Program-made: the position numbers and the translations under genes
Part shown: piece after piece, positions 34,010-42,986 of the stretch
Position numbering within the stretch: position 1 is the first letter of the stretch
How the letters are laid out: each line of letters opens with the position of its first letter
DNA from: Terriglobia bacterium
GTDB lineage: Bacteria; Acidobacteriota; Terriglobia; Terriglobales; Acidobacteriaceae
DNA length: 49,991 nucleotides
Assembly (NCBI GenBank): GCA_032252755.1
Contig: JAVUPY010000037.1
Coordinates: 1 to 49,991, forward strand
Reading direction: 5' to 3'
Notes under the pieces: model-generated
Databases searched by the model: none
What the model saw: only the letters and a program-made list of their open reading frames with translations
What the model was told of the DNA's origin: nothing

Positions 34010-34386
34010 TGTTCCTCTATCTTTGCGGGCCCGAGTTGGCGTGGCTATGCCGAGACCGGGGACCGCTTTCATTCCTATTCTTGGCGCTGCATAAGGGCGC
34101 GTCCTGAAAGCCTCACCGGGCGCGTGCTGCCGGAACGTAAGCTCCCGCAGGAAGTGGGCACTCCTCACCCGCTGTTTTGGGGGAAGACCAGACTGGCAAA
34201 AATAGATGCGAGTTTGTTTTGAGGAAGTTGCTTACTTAAGCAATCTGGCGTGAACACCCGTCCAGAGCGGAGTCAGCGGACTGCGCGAGGCGACTGTTCA
34301 CCGCGAAGAAAAGCCCCACCCTGACGAAGGAAGCCAGGATGGGGCCCTAATTAGCCTGCGTTCACGTCTACATCGCCTTCCCCAAC
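34010..34386. other. Intergenic region upstream of kaiC-like gene
   Basis: These 377 bases lie between the stop of the giant lipoprotein gene and the KaiC-like start, both on the minus strand. They hold the terminator at 34313-34345 and the ribosome site AGAGGAACA. A frame continuing the KaiC ORF to 34168 reads as Arg/Pro-rich nonsense. I see no other gene. Confidence 0.45.
34313..34345 (-). terminator. Intrinsic terminator of the giant lipoprotein gene
   Basis: GCCCCACCCTG (34313-34323) pairs with CAGGATGGGGC (34335-34345), an 11-bp stem with one C-A mismatch, followed on the minus strand by TTTTCTTCGC. The stem resembles the hairpin at 2445-2470, including the position of the mismatch. Confidence 0.8.
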
Positions 34387-37300
34387 TTACTGCACGGTTG
34401 CAGTGACTGAGGTTCGGCTGGTTGGCGTGTTGTAGCCGGTCGGAGTTCCGACGTTCACGTGTGTCGTACCGACAGCGACAGCGTGGAAGGTCGCGCTGCC
34501 GGCAGACTGGCTCGAAGACAGAGTGACCGGCGTCGTGATGGTTCCCGCCGAGGTGTTGTCGCTTGACATCGGGACCTGGATGCTAATGCCGCCCCGTACC
34601 GGTTGCACGACGAGGAAGTTCGAATTGGCGTCAAGCAAGGCGGAGGCGACGCCAACCGGAGTATCGGACCCGGTGATGGCGTTGAAATCAGCCGAGGTAA
34701 TGATGAACCCGGACGGATTCACCGTGACGTTGATGGTCGTTGTGGCATAGCCGGTGGCAGTCACGGTCAGCGTGGTCGTACCCTGGCTGATGCCCTGGAT
34801 GTAGAAGTTTGGTGTGGTGCTGCTGATGCTGCTGAAGGTCACGGTTCCGGTGCCGGCGACGGTGGGATCGGTGCTGACGGTAGCGACTGAGGTGGAACTG
34901 CTGGCAATCGTCACATCAACCGGGGTTGTCGGTGTCGTGCTGAGTGTGACGGTGTTGGACTGTTGGAGGTCCTTGCCGACGGTGACCTGAGTGTTCGTAG
35001 TCAGGCCGGGTAGACCGACGGATGCGGTGATGCTGCCGTAGGTCATGGGCGTGCTGAAGCCTGCGGGGGCAACGGTCGCGAGCGTCGTTTCGCCATCGGC
35101 GAGAGCGTGGAATGTGGCGCTGCCCACCGATTGGTTGCTCGCGAACGCAACCGGCGTGGTGATGGTGCCCACAGCCGTGTTGCTGCTGGTAAGGCCGACG
35201 GACGCGCTGACGCCACCACGCAGCGGTTGCAGGCCGATGTAGTTAAGCGTCGTTGAGTCGAGCACGGCGGGAGCGATATTGACCGTCTTCGTGTCGTTCA
35301 CATTCGCGTTGAAGCTCCCGGTATCCATGATGAATCCGGATGGATTAACAGTGACGTGAATGGTGGTGTCGGCATAGCCAGGCGCGCTAACCGTGAGCGT
35401 GGTCGAGCCGATGCTGATGCCCTGGATATAGAAGTTGGGCGTGCTTCCTGTGATGTTGTTGAAGGTCAACGAACCGGTGCCGGCGGACGCCGGATCAGTG
35501 CTGAGGACGGCGACCGCAGTGGAGTTGCTGGTCACGGTGACCGCGACAGGACTGGCCGGCGCCGTGTTCAGCGTAACCGTGTTCGGCTGTTGCAGATCCT
35601 TGCCGATCGTGAACGCGGTCTTGGTGGTCATGCCGGGCAGCCCGACATTCGCCGTGATGGATTGATATTGCGTCGGCGTACTGAAGCCGGACGGGGTCTG
35701 GATGGCGACGGTGGTGGTTCCACCCGAGACTGGATGGAAAGTCGAGGTCGCGCTCGCGACGTTCGCAGCAAAGCTGATCGGACTGGTTACAGTCGCGACG
35801 CCGGTGTTCGAACTGGTGATTCCGAGATTGACAGGAGCAGCGCCGGGACGAACCCCCTGCGACGTCCCGGTCGGAACCAGGGAGCTGTTGAGAACCGCAG
35901 TCGCAAGGGTGACAGTGCTGTCTCCAGTGGAGCCGCTGTTGATGCCTGAGTTGACGATGACGAACCCGGACGGCGCGAGTGTGATCGTTGTCGTGCCGTC
36001 GGTAAGGTTAGTCCCGCTGGCCGTGAGGGTAACGGTGCCGCTGGAAGCGAGAGCCTGAACATAGAACTGCGGTAACCCTCGCGTCCCACCATTGACGTGA
36101 ACCGTGGTAGTGGCTGCGCCCGCCGTTACAGGATCGGACGAGACCACGACCTTGGACGGATCGGAACTGGTGATGGTTACGTCAACGCCGTCGGGACTTG
36201 GTGCTGGGTCACCGAGATAGATCGTGTCAACGCCCTGGAGGTCTTTGCCAACCGTGAGCGGGTTCATGGTGACAGTGGCGTTGCCAACATTGACCTTCAT
36301 CACCTGGAAATTCGCGGGCGTGGTGAAGCCGCTCGGTTCGGTGACGGTGATGTTGGTGGTCCCGGTGGCGAGGGGGTGGAAGGTCAGCGTGGCATACGGT
36401 GTTCCGGCGCCGAGAGAGATGGAACTCGTACTGATGGTGCCGACGGTCTTATCGGAATTGGTTAGCTTGATCGTCTGCGAACTCATGCCCCCGCGCAGGG
36501 TTTCCGTCCCGAGAACGTTCTTAGTGGTTGGATCCAAGTATGCGGGCAATACGGTGAGCGTGGAGTCAGCGGCAAAGACCGAGGTATTGAGCGTGTCAGA
36601 CGTGCCGTTTCGGATGATAAAGCCGGAAGGCGCGAGCGTGACCGTCGCGGTCGTGTCGAGATAACCCGAGGCCTTGATGGTCAGCGTCGCCGTACCGGTA
36701 TCGGTTAGAGCCTGCACGAAGAATGAGGGGCTGGTCTTGGAACCGGCGGCGGCGGTCACCTTAACGGTGTCGCTCCCCTTCGCTGTGGCACTGTTCGAGA
36801 GCAGGATTTTCGAGGTGTCAGTGGTCGTGACCGTGATGTCGGTGGATGCGCCAGTGACGACGCCGAAGGTTACGGCGGCGGAGCCTTGCAGGTCCTTGCC
36901 AACGGTGATGTTGGGAACAGTCATGCTGTTCACCGTTACATTAACGGTGACTGACCCTGTCGTGTAGCCGCTGGCGGTCCCTGTAATGGTGGTGGATCCG
37001 GCGGCCGAAACCGAGGTGACTGTCACCGACGTGGTGGACGAACCCGATGACACTGTGACGCTTGCGGGAACCGTAGCAACACTGGTGTTGCTGCTGGTCA
37101 GGTTGACCGTGACTCCACCGGAACCAGCGGTTTGTCCGAGAGTCAAGATGAGGGTTGCCGTGGAATTGCCGTTCATGTCGAGCGGCGAAGGCGAAAAGCT
37201 GATATTGGTATTCGGGCCAACCGTGATGTTGACGGTGTCCGGCGTCGAGGTCAGGAGGCCATCGCTGACAACCAGTTCAACGGTGTAGGTGCCCTGAAGG

Positions 37301-40300
37301 TCAGCTGCAAAAGTTGGCTTCGAGGTGGTTGCACCGGCGAGCGTTGCAGTGGAACCGTTGGGGATCGACGTGAAGCGCCACTGATATGTCAGCCCGTACC
37401 CATCGGGATCAGTGGAACCGGTGCCGTCCAGCGTGACCGTGGAGCCGACGCTCGGCGATTGATCTGGCCCTGCATTTGCGACCGGCGCACGGTTCGACGA
37501 AGTGATGATGACAGTTCGCGGAGCACTGTCGCTATGGCCATCGTTGACGATCACCTGTGCGATGTAGGTGCCCCGCTTGTCGAGCGTGAAAGACGGCGTT
37601 TGCGAGGTGGGATCGTTGAGCGCAGCGGTGCTGCCCAATGGCAGCCCGATCAAAGACCACTTGTAAGTCAGCGAGTAGCCTTCGGGGCTGCTGGAGCCAC
37701 TCGCGTCGAGGTTGGCCGCGGAGCCTACATTCACGCTCTGGTTGCTTCCGGCGCTGGCCGATGGCGGCGCGTAAACCGTGCTCACGAGAACGGTGGCGGG
37801 CGCGCTGGTGACGATTCCGTTGGAGACAAAGAGTTCGGCGACGTAATCGCCCGCAATATCGGCAGTGAAGCTGGGCTTCTGCCCAGTGGAACTGCTGAGC
37901 GCGGCGGTGCTGCCGGCGGGTTTGGAGACGAGGGCCCAGGCGTAGCTGAGCGTGCCGCCGCCGGGATCGAAGGAACCGCTGCCGTCAAGTTGAACGGCGC
38001 CGCCCACGGTCGCGTGCTGCGGCTTTCCAGCATTGGCGATCGGGGCCACAGGCGAGGTCGAAATTGTGACGGTTGAGGCCGAACTGTAGAAGTGTCCGTC
38101 GTTGACCATCAACTGGGCGACGTAGTCACCGGCTTTGTCGGCGACGAAAACCGGGTTGGGTACAGTCGGATCGGAAAGGACGGCCGCGCTGCCGGCAGGC
38201 TTGCTGAGTAGCGCCCAATAGAACTGCAGCGCGTTGCCATCAACGTCGGTGGAACCGGAGCCATCGAGTTGAACAGTCGCGCCAGCGGCGACGGTCTGGC
38301 CGGGTCCAGCGTTGGCGACGGGGGCGGAGTTCGTGGTGCTGATGGTGACCGTCGAAGGCGCACTGTTCGCGGTGCCGTCGTTGACAATCAACTGCGCGAC
38401 GTAGGTTCCGGCGACGTCCGCGGTGAACGAGGGCTGAACCGAAGCTGCAGATGAAAGAGTCGCAGTGCTTCCGGAGGGACGCGCGATGAGCGCCCAGCGA
38501 TAGGAGAGCGCGTTGCCGTTGGCGTCGGTGGAAGCGCTGCCGTCGAGCAGAACGTCGGAACCCGTTGTAACTGTGCGATCACGGCCTGCCGACGCGACAG
38601 GCGGAGTGTTCACCGTGCTGACGGTCATGGTCGAAGCAACGCTATTGACCGTGCCGTCATTGACGATCAACTGGACTAGATAAGTTCCGGCCTTGTCGGC
38701 AACGAAAGTCGGCCGTATGGAATTCGCGTTCGAAAGTCCGGCGCTGCTGCCGGCGGGAGCGCTCGTGATCGCCCACGAATATGTCAGCGGATCGCCTTCA
38801 AAGTCACTTGAAGCGCTGCCGTCGAGATGCGCGGTGGCGCCGACTTGCACGGCCTGGTTACGTCCGGCGTTGGCGATGGGCGCGGAATTTGAAGTGTCGA
38901 TGTAGACGCGCGAGATGTGGCTGTCAACAATGCCATCGTTGACAATCAGGTCCGCCTGGTAGGTTCCAGCTTTGTCCACCACGAATGTCGGTTGCGGGCT
39001 GGTAGTGCTGGAAAGAGCCGCCGAGCTGCCGGAGGGACTGACCAGCGTCCATTTGTAGGTCAGGTGATTGCCGTCGAAGTCGGTTGAATGCGTGCCGTCG
39101 AGTTGGATGGTCACGCCGATCTTGGCAGTCTGGTTGAAGCCGGCGTTTGCGACCGGCATGGAATTGACGGTGCTGATGGTCACAATCGCAGGAGCACTGG
39201 TGGCCGTCCCATTCCTCACAACGAGTTGGACAAGATAGTTCCCTGCTACGTCGGCGACGAAGCTCGGCGTTGGAGAGCTTGCATTCGAGAGAGTCGCGGT
39301 GCTGCCGCTGGGAGCCGATGCCATCGTCCACTGGAAAGTCAGCGGAGATCCATTGCCATCGCTGGAGCCGTAGCCGCTGAGATTCACAGTCGAGCCAACG
39401 GCGACGGTCTCATCGAGACCGGCATTAGCGACCGGGGGCTGGTTCGCGGGGCGCGTGACAATGTTCAGCTGAACTGGGTTTGAAGTCCCGCCCTGCGGAG
39501 CTGAATTAACGACGGTGACGGCGGGCGTTCCGACGGAAGCAAGATCGGCCGCGGTAATGCTTGCGGTCAGTTGCGATGAACTGATGAAGACGGTAGTGCG
39601 GCTGGAACCACCGAGTTGGACGGTTGAGTTGGGAAGGAAGTGACTGCCGTTAACGGTTAGCGTGATGTCTCCGGAGCCGGCATAAACCGTCGTCGGATTG
39701 ATGCCGGTGAGGACCGGCACAGGAGCATTGATGAGGAAGTTCTGCGCAGTGGAGGTTCCACTGCTTCCCGTCGTGACGGTGATCGGTACAGAGGCCGACG
39801 ACGCGACGAGCGAAGCCGGGATATCAGCGTTGAGCTGACTGCTGTCGAGGTACGTGGTGGAAATTGCGTTGCCGTTCCAGTTGATCGTCGAAGTCGGGTT
39901 GAACCCGGAACCGGTAACGGTGAGCACAAAGCCGGCGCTGCCCGCAGTCACATTGCCGGGGTTCAGCGAAGAAATGGTTGGAGCGGCAGACGAAACAGTG
40001 AAGTTGACGGAATTAGACGTGCGGCCGCCATCCGTGACCGTAACTCCAAAGGTACCGGCGGTAGTAAGAGACGATGCCGGGATTGTTGCGCTCACCTGGG
40101 TCGGGCTCGTGTAGGTTGTCGTGAGCGCCGTCCCATTGAAGTTGACGACAGAACTCTTGGTAAAGTTCGCCCCCGTAACTGTAATTGTGGTCGCCTGCGA
40201 GCCTACGGTGACCTTGGAAACGGAAAGGGAGGCAATGCTGGGCGCGCCACCCGAGCCGGAGCTTTTGCCGCAGCCGGAGATGAAGGCAAGAAGAACGAGA

Positions 40301-40335
40301 ATGACACCCAGAAGAGCGGTACGACGGTAGAGCAT
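34387..40335 (-). CDS. Giant modular surface lipoprotein with IPT, PKD-like and Ig-like repeats
   Basis: The 1982-residue protein starts with a lipoprotein signal (lipobox AFISGC, Cys22), with GGGAGGATT just before the ATG. Modules in order: three IPT/TIG domains (about 30-295), eight PKD/REJ-like domains of about 93 residues (about 300-1040), each opening like ANAGPDQSPSVGSTVTLDGT and ending VNDG....VTIST, and one Ig-like domain (about 1045-1130). Four long repeats of about 210 residues to the end each hold VGKDLQ, a PSGFII-type motif and two Ig-like sandwiches. There is no enzyme domain or C-terminal sorting signal. The role is probably adhesion or structure at the cell surface, tethered by lipid. 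It is Thr/Ser/Gly rich, has very few Cys and is a single gene. Confidence 0.85.
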   Translation of the reverse strand: MLYRRTALLGVILVLLAFISGCGKSSGSGGAPSIASLSVSKVTVGSQATTITVTGANFTKSSVVNFNGTALTTTYTSPTQVSATIPASSLTTAGTFGVTVTDGGRTSNSVNFTVSSAAPTISSLNPGNVTAGSAGFVLTVTGSGFNPTSTINWNGNAISTTYLDSSQLNADIPASLVASSASVPITVTTGSSGTSTAQNFLINAPVPVLTGINPTTVYAGSGDITLTVNGSHFLPNSTVQLGGSSRTTVFISSSQLTASITAADLASVGTPAVTVVNSAPQGGTSNPVQLNIVTRPANQPPVANAGLDETVAVGSTVNLSGYGSSDGNGSPLTFQWTMASAPSGSTATLSNASSPTPSFVADVAGNYLVQLVVRNGTATSAPAIVTISTVNSMPVANAGFNQTAKIGVTIQLDGTHSTDFDGNHLTYKWTLVSPSGSSAALSSTTSPQPTFVVDKAGTYQADLIVNDGIVDSHISRVYIDTSNSAPIANAGRNQAVQVGATAHLDGSASSDFEGDPLTYSWAITSAPAGSSAGLSNANSIRPTFVADKAGTYLVQLIVNDGTVNSVASTMTVSTVNTPPVASAGRDRTVTTGSDVLLDGSASTDANGNALSYRWALIARPSGSTATLSSAASVQPSFTADVAGTYVAQLIVNDGTANSAPSTVTISTTNSAPVANAGPGQTVAAGATVQLDGSGSTDVDGNALQFYWALLSKPAGSAAVLSDPTVPNPVFVADKAGDYVAQLMVNDGHFYSSASTVTISTSPVAPIANAGKPQHATVGGAVQLDGSGSFDPGGGTLSYAWALVSKPAGSTAALSSSTGQKPSFTADIAGDYVAELFVSNGIVTSAPATVLVSTVYAPPSASAGSNQSVNVGSAANLDASGSSSPEGYSLTYKWSLIGLPLGSTAALNDPTSQTPSFTLDKRGTYIAQVIVNDGHSDSAPRTVIITSSNRAPVANAGPDQSPSVGSTVTLDGTGSTDPDGYGLTYQWRFTSIPNGSTATLAGATTSKPTFAADLQGTYTVELVVSDGLLTSTPDTVNITVGPNTNISFSPSPLDMNGNSTATLILTLGQTAGSGGVTVNLTSSNTSVATVPASVTVSSGSSTTSVTVTSVSAAGSTTITGTASGYTTGSVTVNVTVNSMTVPNITVGKDLQGSAAVTFGVVTGASTDITVTTTDTSKILLSNSATAKGSDTVKVTAAAGSKTSPSFFVQALTDTGTATLTIKASGYLDTTATVTLAPSGFIIRNGTSDTLNTSVFAADSTLTVLPAYLDPTTKNVLGTETLRGGMSSQTIKLTNSDKTVGTISTSSISLGAGTPYATLTFHPLATGTTNITVTEPSGFTTPANFQVMKVNVGNATVTMNPLTVGKDLQGVDTIYLGDPAPSPDGVDVTITSSDPSKVVVSSDPVTAGAATTTVHVNGGTRGLPQFYVQALASSGTVTLTASGTNLTDGTTTITLAPSGFVIVNSGINSGSTGDSTVTLATAVLNSSLVPTGTSQGVRPGAAPVNLGITSSNTGVATVTSPISFAANVASATSTFHPVSGGTTTVAIQTPSGFSTPTQYQSITANVGLPGMTTKTAFTIGKDLQQPNTVTLNTAPASPVAVTVTSNSTAVAVLSTDPASAGTGSLTFNNITGSTPNFYIQGISIGSTTLTVSAPGYADTTIHVTVNPSGFIMDTGSFNANVNDTKTVNIAPAVLDSTTLNYIGLQPLRGGVSASVGLTSSNTAVGTITTPVAFASNQSVGSATFHALADGETTLATVAPAGFSTPMTYGSITASVGLPGLTTNTQVTVGKDLQQSNTVTLSTTPTTPVDVTIASSSTSVATVSTDPTVAGTGTVTFSSISSTTPNFYIQGISQGTTTLTVTATGYATTTINVTVNPSGFIITSADFNAITGSDTPVGVASALLDANSNFLVVQPVRGGISIQVPMSSDNTSAGTITTPVTLSSSQSAGSATFHAVAVGTTHVNVGTPTGYNTPTSRTSVTATVQ

Positions 40336-40918
40336 AATCCTCCCACGCAGGGATACACCGTTATCGGCGGAACGGGTCGCACCGGCAGACGGTCTATGAA
40401 GATAATGAGTTCGGCTGCAGAAGCATTACGGCTGAAGACGAGCGCACGTTTGATGTGCTTGAGCCAAACGCACTCGATCCGTACAGAAACGGACCGTTTA
40501 CTGCAGGCCGTCCAACATCAAATTTCCAGAATTCAGGAACGTACCTTTTATATCGCAAACCCGGGCCCTAAGTCTTGGTAATTACAATTTTTAACGTCGT
40601 TCCACGCTTAGAACCGAATTCGCCACAGAGACACTGAGGCAAAGAGTTTTCTGGGCGGAAACCCACGAATGCCGATTCGCGGGTTTTCGCTTTTGTGACT
40701 CTGGGTCTCCGTACTGCGGCTCGCTTGCGGCGAACAAGGCTTCTTCGTTCGGTTGGATTGTCGACTGCCGATGCGAGGACGGCAATCAGAGAAGAACCCT
40801 AATCAGGAAGTATGTTGACTATGGGAACACGAAGGTGGAGCTAACGGTAAAACTGAGAAACTCTGCTTTTCGCGCGCATGGAACGCGGAGAACGGACATC
40901 TGATGGATCGCTAATTTG
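40336..40918. other. Long intergenic region with nested palindrome
   Basis: These 583 bases lack a credible gene; a 61-codon frame at 40396-40581 has no ribosome site. GCGGAAACCCACGAAT (40655-40670) folds on ATTCGCGGGTTTTCGC (40675-40690), 14 of 16 pairs, loop GCCG, with TTTTGTG after it. Outside it, CACAGAGACACTGAGG (40624-40639) faces the CACAGAG-like complement TGACTCTGGGTCTCCG (40695-40710). The build matches the other palindromic intergenic repeats. The giant-gene ribosome site lies at its left edge. Confidence 0.6.
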
Positions 40919-42568
40919 CTACTTCCCTTTCATATTGCGATAACGCCGGATTAGCGCATTGGTTGAGCTGTCGTGCTTCAGTGGCGGTTCTTGGGCGGCG
41001 GCGAGTTCGGGATAGATGTTTTTCGCGAGCACTTTGCCCAGTTCGACGCCCCACTGATCGAAGGAATCGATGCACCACACCATGCCTTGAGTAAAGACGC
41101 TGTGCTCATAGAGGGCGACAAGTTTGCCGAGCGTGGTCGGTGTGAGGCGTTCGGTGAGGATGACGTTCGACGGGCGGTTGCCCTCGAAGGTGCGGTGCGG
41201 AACGAGCCAGTCGGGCGTGCCTTCGGCTTTGACCTGGTCCGGCGTTTTGCCGAAGGCGAGCGCTTCGGCCTGCGCGAAGATGTTGGCCATCAACAGGTCA
41301 TGGTGTTCCCCGAGCGGGTTGAGCGATTGTGCGAAGCCGATGAAGTCGCACGGAATAAGGCGCGTGCCCTGGTGAATGAGCTGGTAGAACGAGTGCTGCC
41401 CGTTGGTGCCCGGCTCTCCCCAATAGATCGCTCCGGTTTCGTACGTGACGCGGGCGCCGCCCCGGGTGACGTGCTTGCCATTACTCTCCATCGTTAATTG
41501 CTGCAAGTAAGCGGGGAAACGCTTGAGGTACTGGTCGTACGGGAGGACCGCGACTGTCTCAGAGCCGAAGAAATCGCTGTACCAGACCGCGAGCAGGCCC
41601 ATGATCGCCGGGAGATTGCGCTCGAAAGGCGTCGTTCGGAAGTGCTCATCGATTTCGTGCGCGCCCGCCAGCATGGCGCGGAAGTTTTCCGGGCCAATGG
41701 CAATCATCGTCGAAAGGCCGATAGCCGACATCATGGAGTACCGCCCGCCGACCCAATCCCAGAATCCGAACATGTTCGCCGTGTCGATACCGAACTTTGA
41801 GACTTCGGCGGCGTTGGTGGAGACGGCGACGAAATGCTTCGCGACGGCCTTCTCGCCGCCGAGTTTGGCTAACGACCATTGTTTCGCGGTCTGGGCGTTG
41901 GTCATCGTCTCGAGCGTGGTGAAGGTTTTCGACGAGATGATGAAGAGTGTCTCTTCGGGATCGAGTCCGTGGGTGGCTTCGGCGAAGTCGGTGCCGTCGA
42001 TGTTCGAGATGAAGCGGAAGTTGAGGTCGCGCTTGCTGTAATGGCGGAGAGCTTCGTAGGCCATGACGGGGCCAAGGTCGGAGCCGCCGATACCGATGTT
42101 GATCACGTTGCGGATGCGCTTGCCGCTGAAACCACGCCACTCGCCGTTGCGGATGCTCTCGGCGAATTTCGCCATGCGATCAAGGACTTCGTTGACTTCC
42201 TCTACGACGTTCTTGCCGTCGACGACGATGGATGCTCCGCGAGGCATGCGCAGGGCGACGTGAAGAACCGAACGATTCTCGCTGAAATTGATCTTGTCGC
42301 CGCGGAACATGGCGTCTATGCCCTCGCGGAGACCGCACTCATTCGCCAAAGCGACGAGCAGGCGCAAGGTTTTGTCCGTGACGCGGTTCTTGGAGTAATC
42401 GAGGAAGAGTCCGGCGGCCTCGGCCGTGAGATGCTCCCCGCGCTTGGGATCCTCGGCGAACAACTGGCGGAGAGTAACGTTCTTGACCTGTTCGAAATGA
42501 GAGCGGAGTGACTTCCATGCGGAAGTGTCGACAGGAGTTTGTAGTTGCAGGCCGGTCGGAGTGCTCAT
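40919..42568 (-). CDS. pgi: Glucose-6-phosphate isomerase
   Basis: The 549-residue protein interconverts glucose 6-phosphate and fructose 6-phosphate in glycolysis and gluconeogenesis. Family signatures are present: [19 protein letters not shown] near 151-169, [14 protein letters not shown] near 208-221, [15 protein letters not shown] near 267-281, [11 protein letters not shown] near 354-364 with the catalytic-base Glu, and [18 protein letters not shown] near 382-399. Length and order fit the bacterial and eukaryotic long form. The ATG at 42568 is the natural start. It is a single gene; the next gene upstream is divergent. No unusual residues were noticed. Confidence 0.96.
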   Translation of the reverse strand: MSTPTGLQLQTPVDTSAWKSLRSHFEQVKNVTLRQLFAEDPKRGEHLTAEAAGLFLDYSKNRVTDKTLRLLVALANECGLREGIDAMFRGDKINFSENRSVLHVALRMPRGASIVVDGKNVVEEVNEVLDRMAKFAESIRNGEWRGFSGKRIRNVINIGIGGSDLGPVMAYEALRHYSKRDLNFRFISNIDGTDFAEATHGLDPEETLFIISSKTFTTLETMTNAQTAKQWSLAKLGGEKAVAKHFVAVSTNAAEVSKFGIDTANMFGFWDWVGGRYSMMSAIGLSTMIAIGPENFRAMLAGAHEIDEHFRTTPFERNLPAIMGLLAVWYSDFFGSETVAVLPYDQYLKRFPAYLQQLTMESNGKHVTRGGARVTYETGAIYWGEPGTNGQHSFYQLIHQGTRLIPCDFIGFAQSLNPLGEHHDLLMANIFAQAEALAFGKTPDQVKAEGTPDWLVPHRTFEGNRPSNVILTERLTPTTLGKLVALYEHSVFTQGMVWCIDSFDQWGVELGKVLAKNIYPELAAAQEPPLKHDSSTNALIRRYRNMKGK

Positions 42569-42986
42569 CGGTTCTCCATTATGAATGCGAAGGTATAGAT
42601 GCTACTGCCATCGCGGGCCGATTCCAACTTTTGAAGGACAACCGCATATCCGAACAGCGGAACCGAATAGTCAACAGCAACGGCTCAACGTCCTATTCTT
42701 CGGTTTTCGCAGGAATGGATTAGGTCGTCGGAGCCGTTCATGAATGCGAGCCGAACGGCAGACACAACTCACTTCAGAGAAGCTGCATCCAACTTTTACG
42801 TATTTGCCCTAATCCCTTATAAAACGCAGGTTTACAGCAACGGGGGATGTCGGTTAATCTCATAAAACTTTCGGCAGATGACGCGCCCGCAAGGGTGGCC
42901 GTCGTGGGGAGCTGCCAGAATAGTTGTTCGTCAGGGTTGTTCGACCCGAATTCAAGGTACCAAACGATGATTAGAGAAACGCTCTT
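42569..42986. other. Divergent intergenic region with a structured leader before the TonB receptor
   Basis: The 418 bases separate pgi and the receptor gene. Close to the receptor, GGCAG (42873-42877) pairs with CTGCC (42912-42916). Inside, GACG (42880-42883) pairs with CGTC (42900-42903), and CGCCC (42884-42888) pairs with GGGTG (42893-42897) around a GCAA tetraloop. This could be a leader RNA or regulator site. It does not match the cobalamin or cyclic-di-GMP riboswitch patterns I know. The remainder shows nothing clear. Confidence 0.45.

Noticed and set aside
34387-40335. CRISPR or DNA satellite because of regular repeats
   Set aside because: The periodicity is that of protein modules in one open frame; DNA copies differ at synonymous and other sites.
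40396-40581. 61-codon plus-strand frame
   Set aside because: No ribosome site, no similarity that I recognise, lies in the upstream region of the giant gene.
42770-42986. Cobalamin or cyclic-di-GMP riboswitch before the TonB receptor
   Set aside because: A hairpin is present, but neither the B12 box nor the GEMM core bases can be found.
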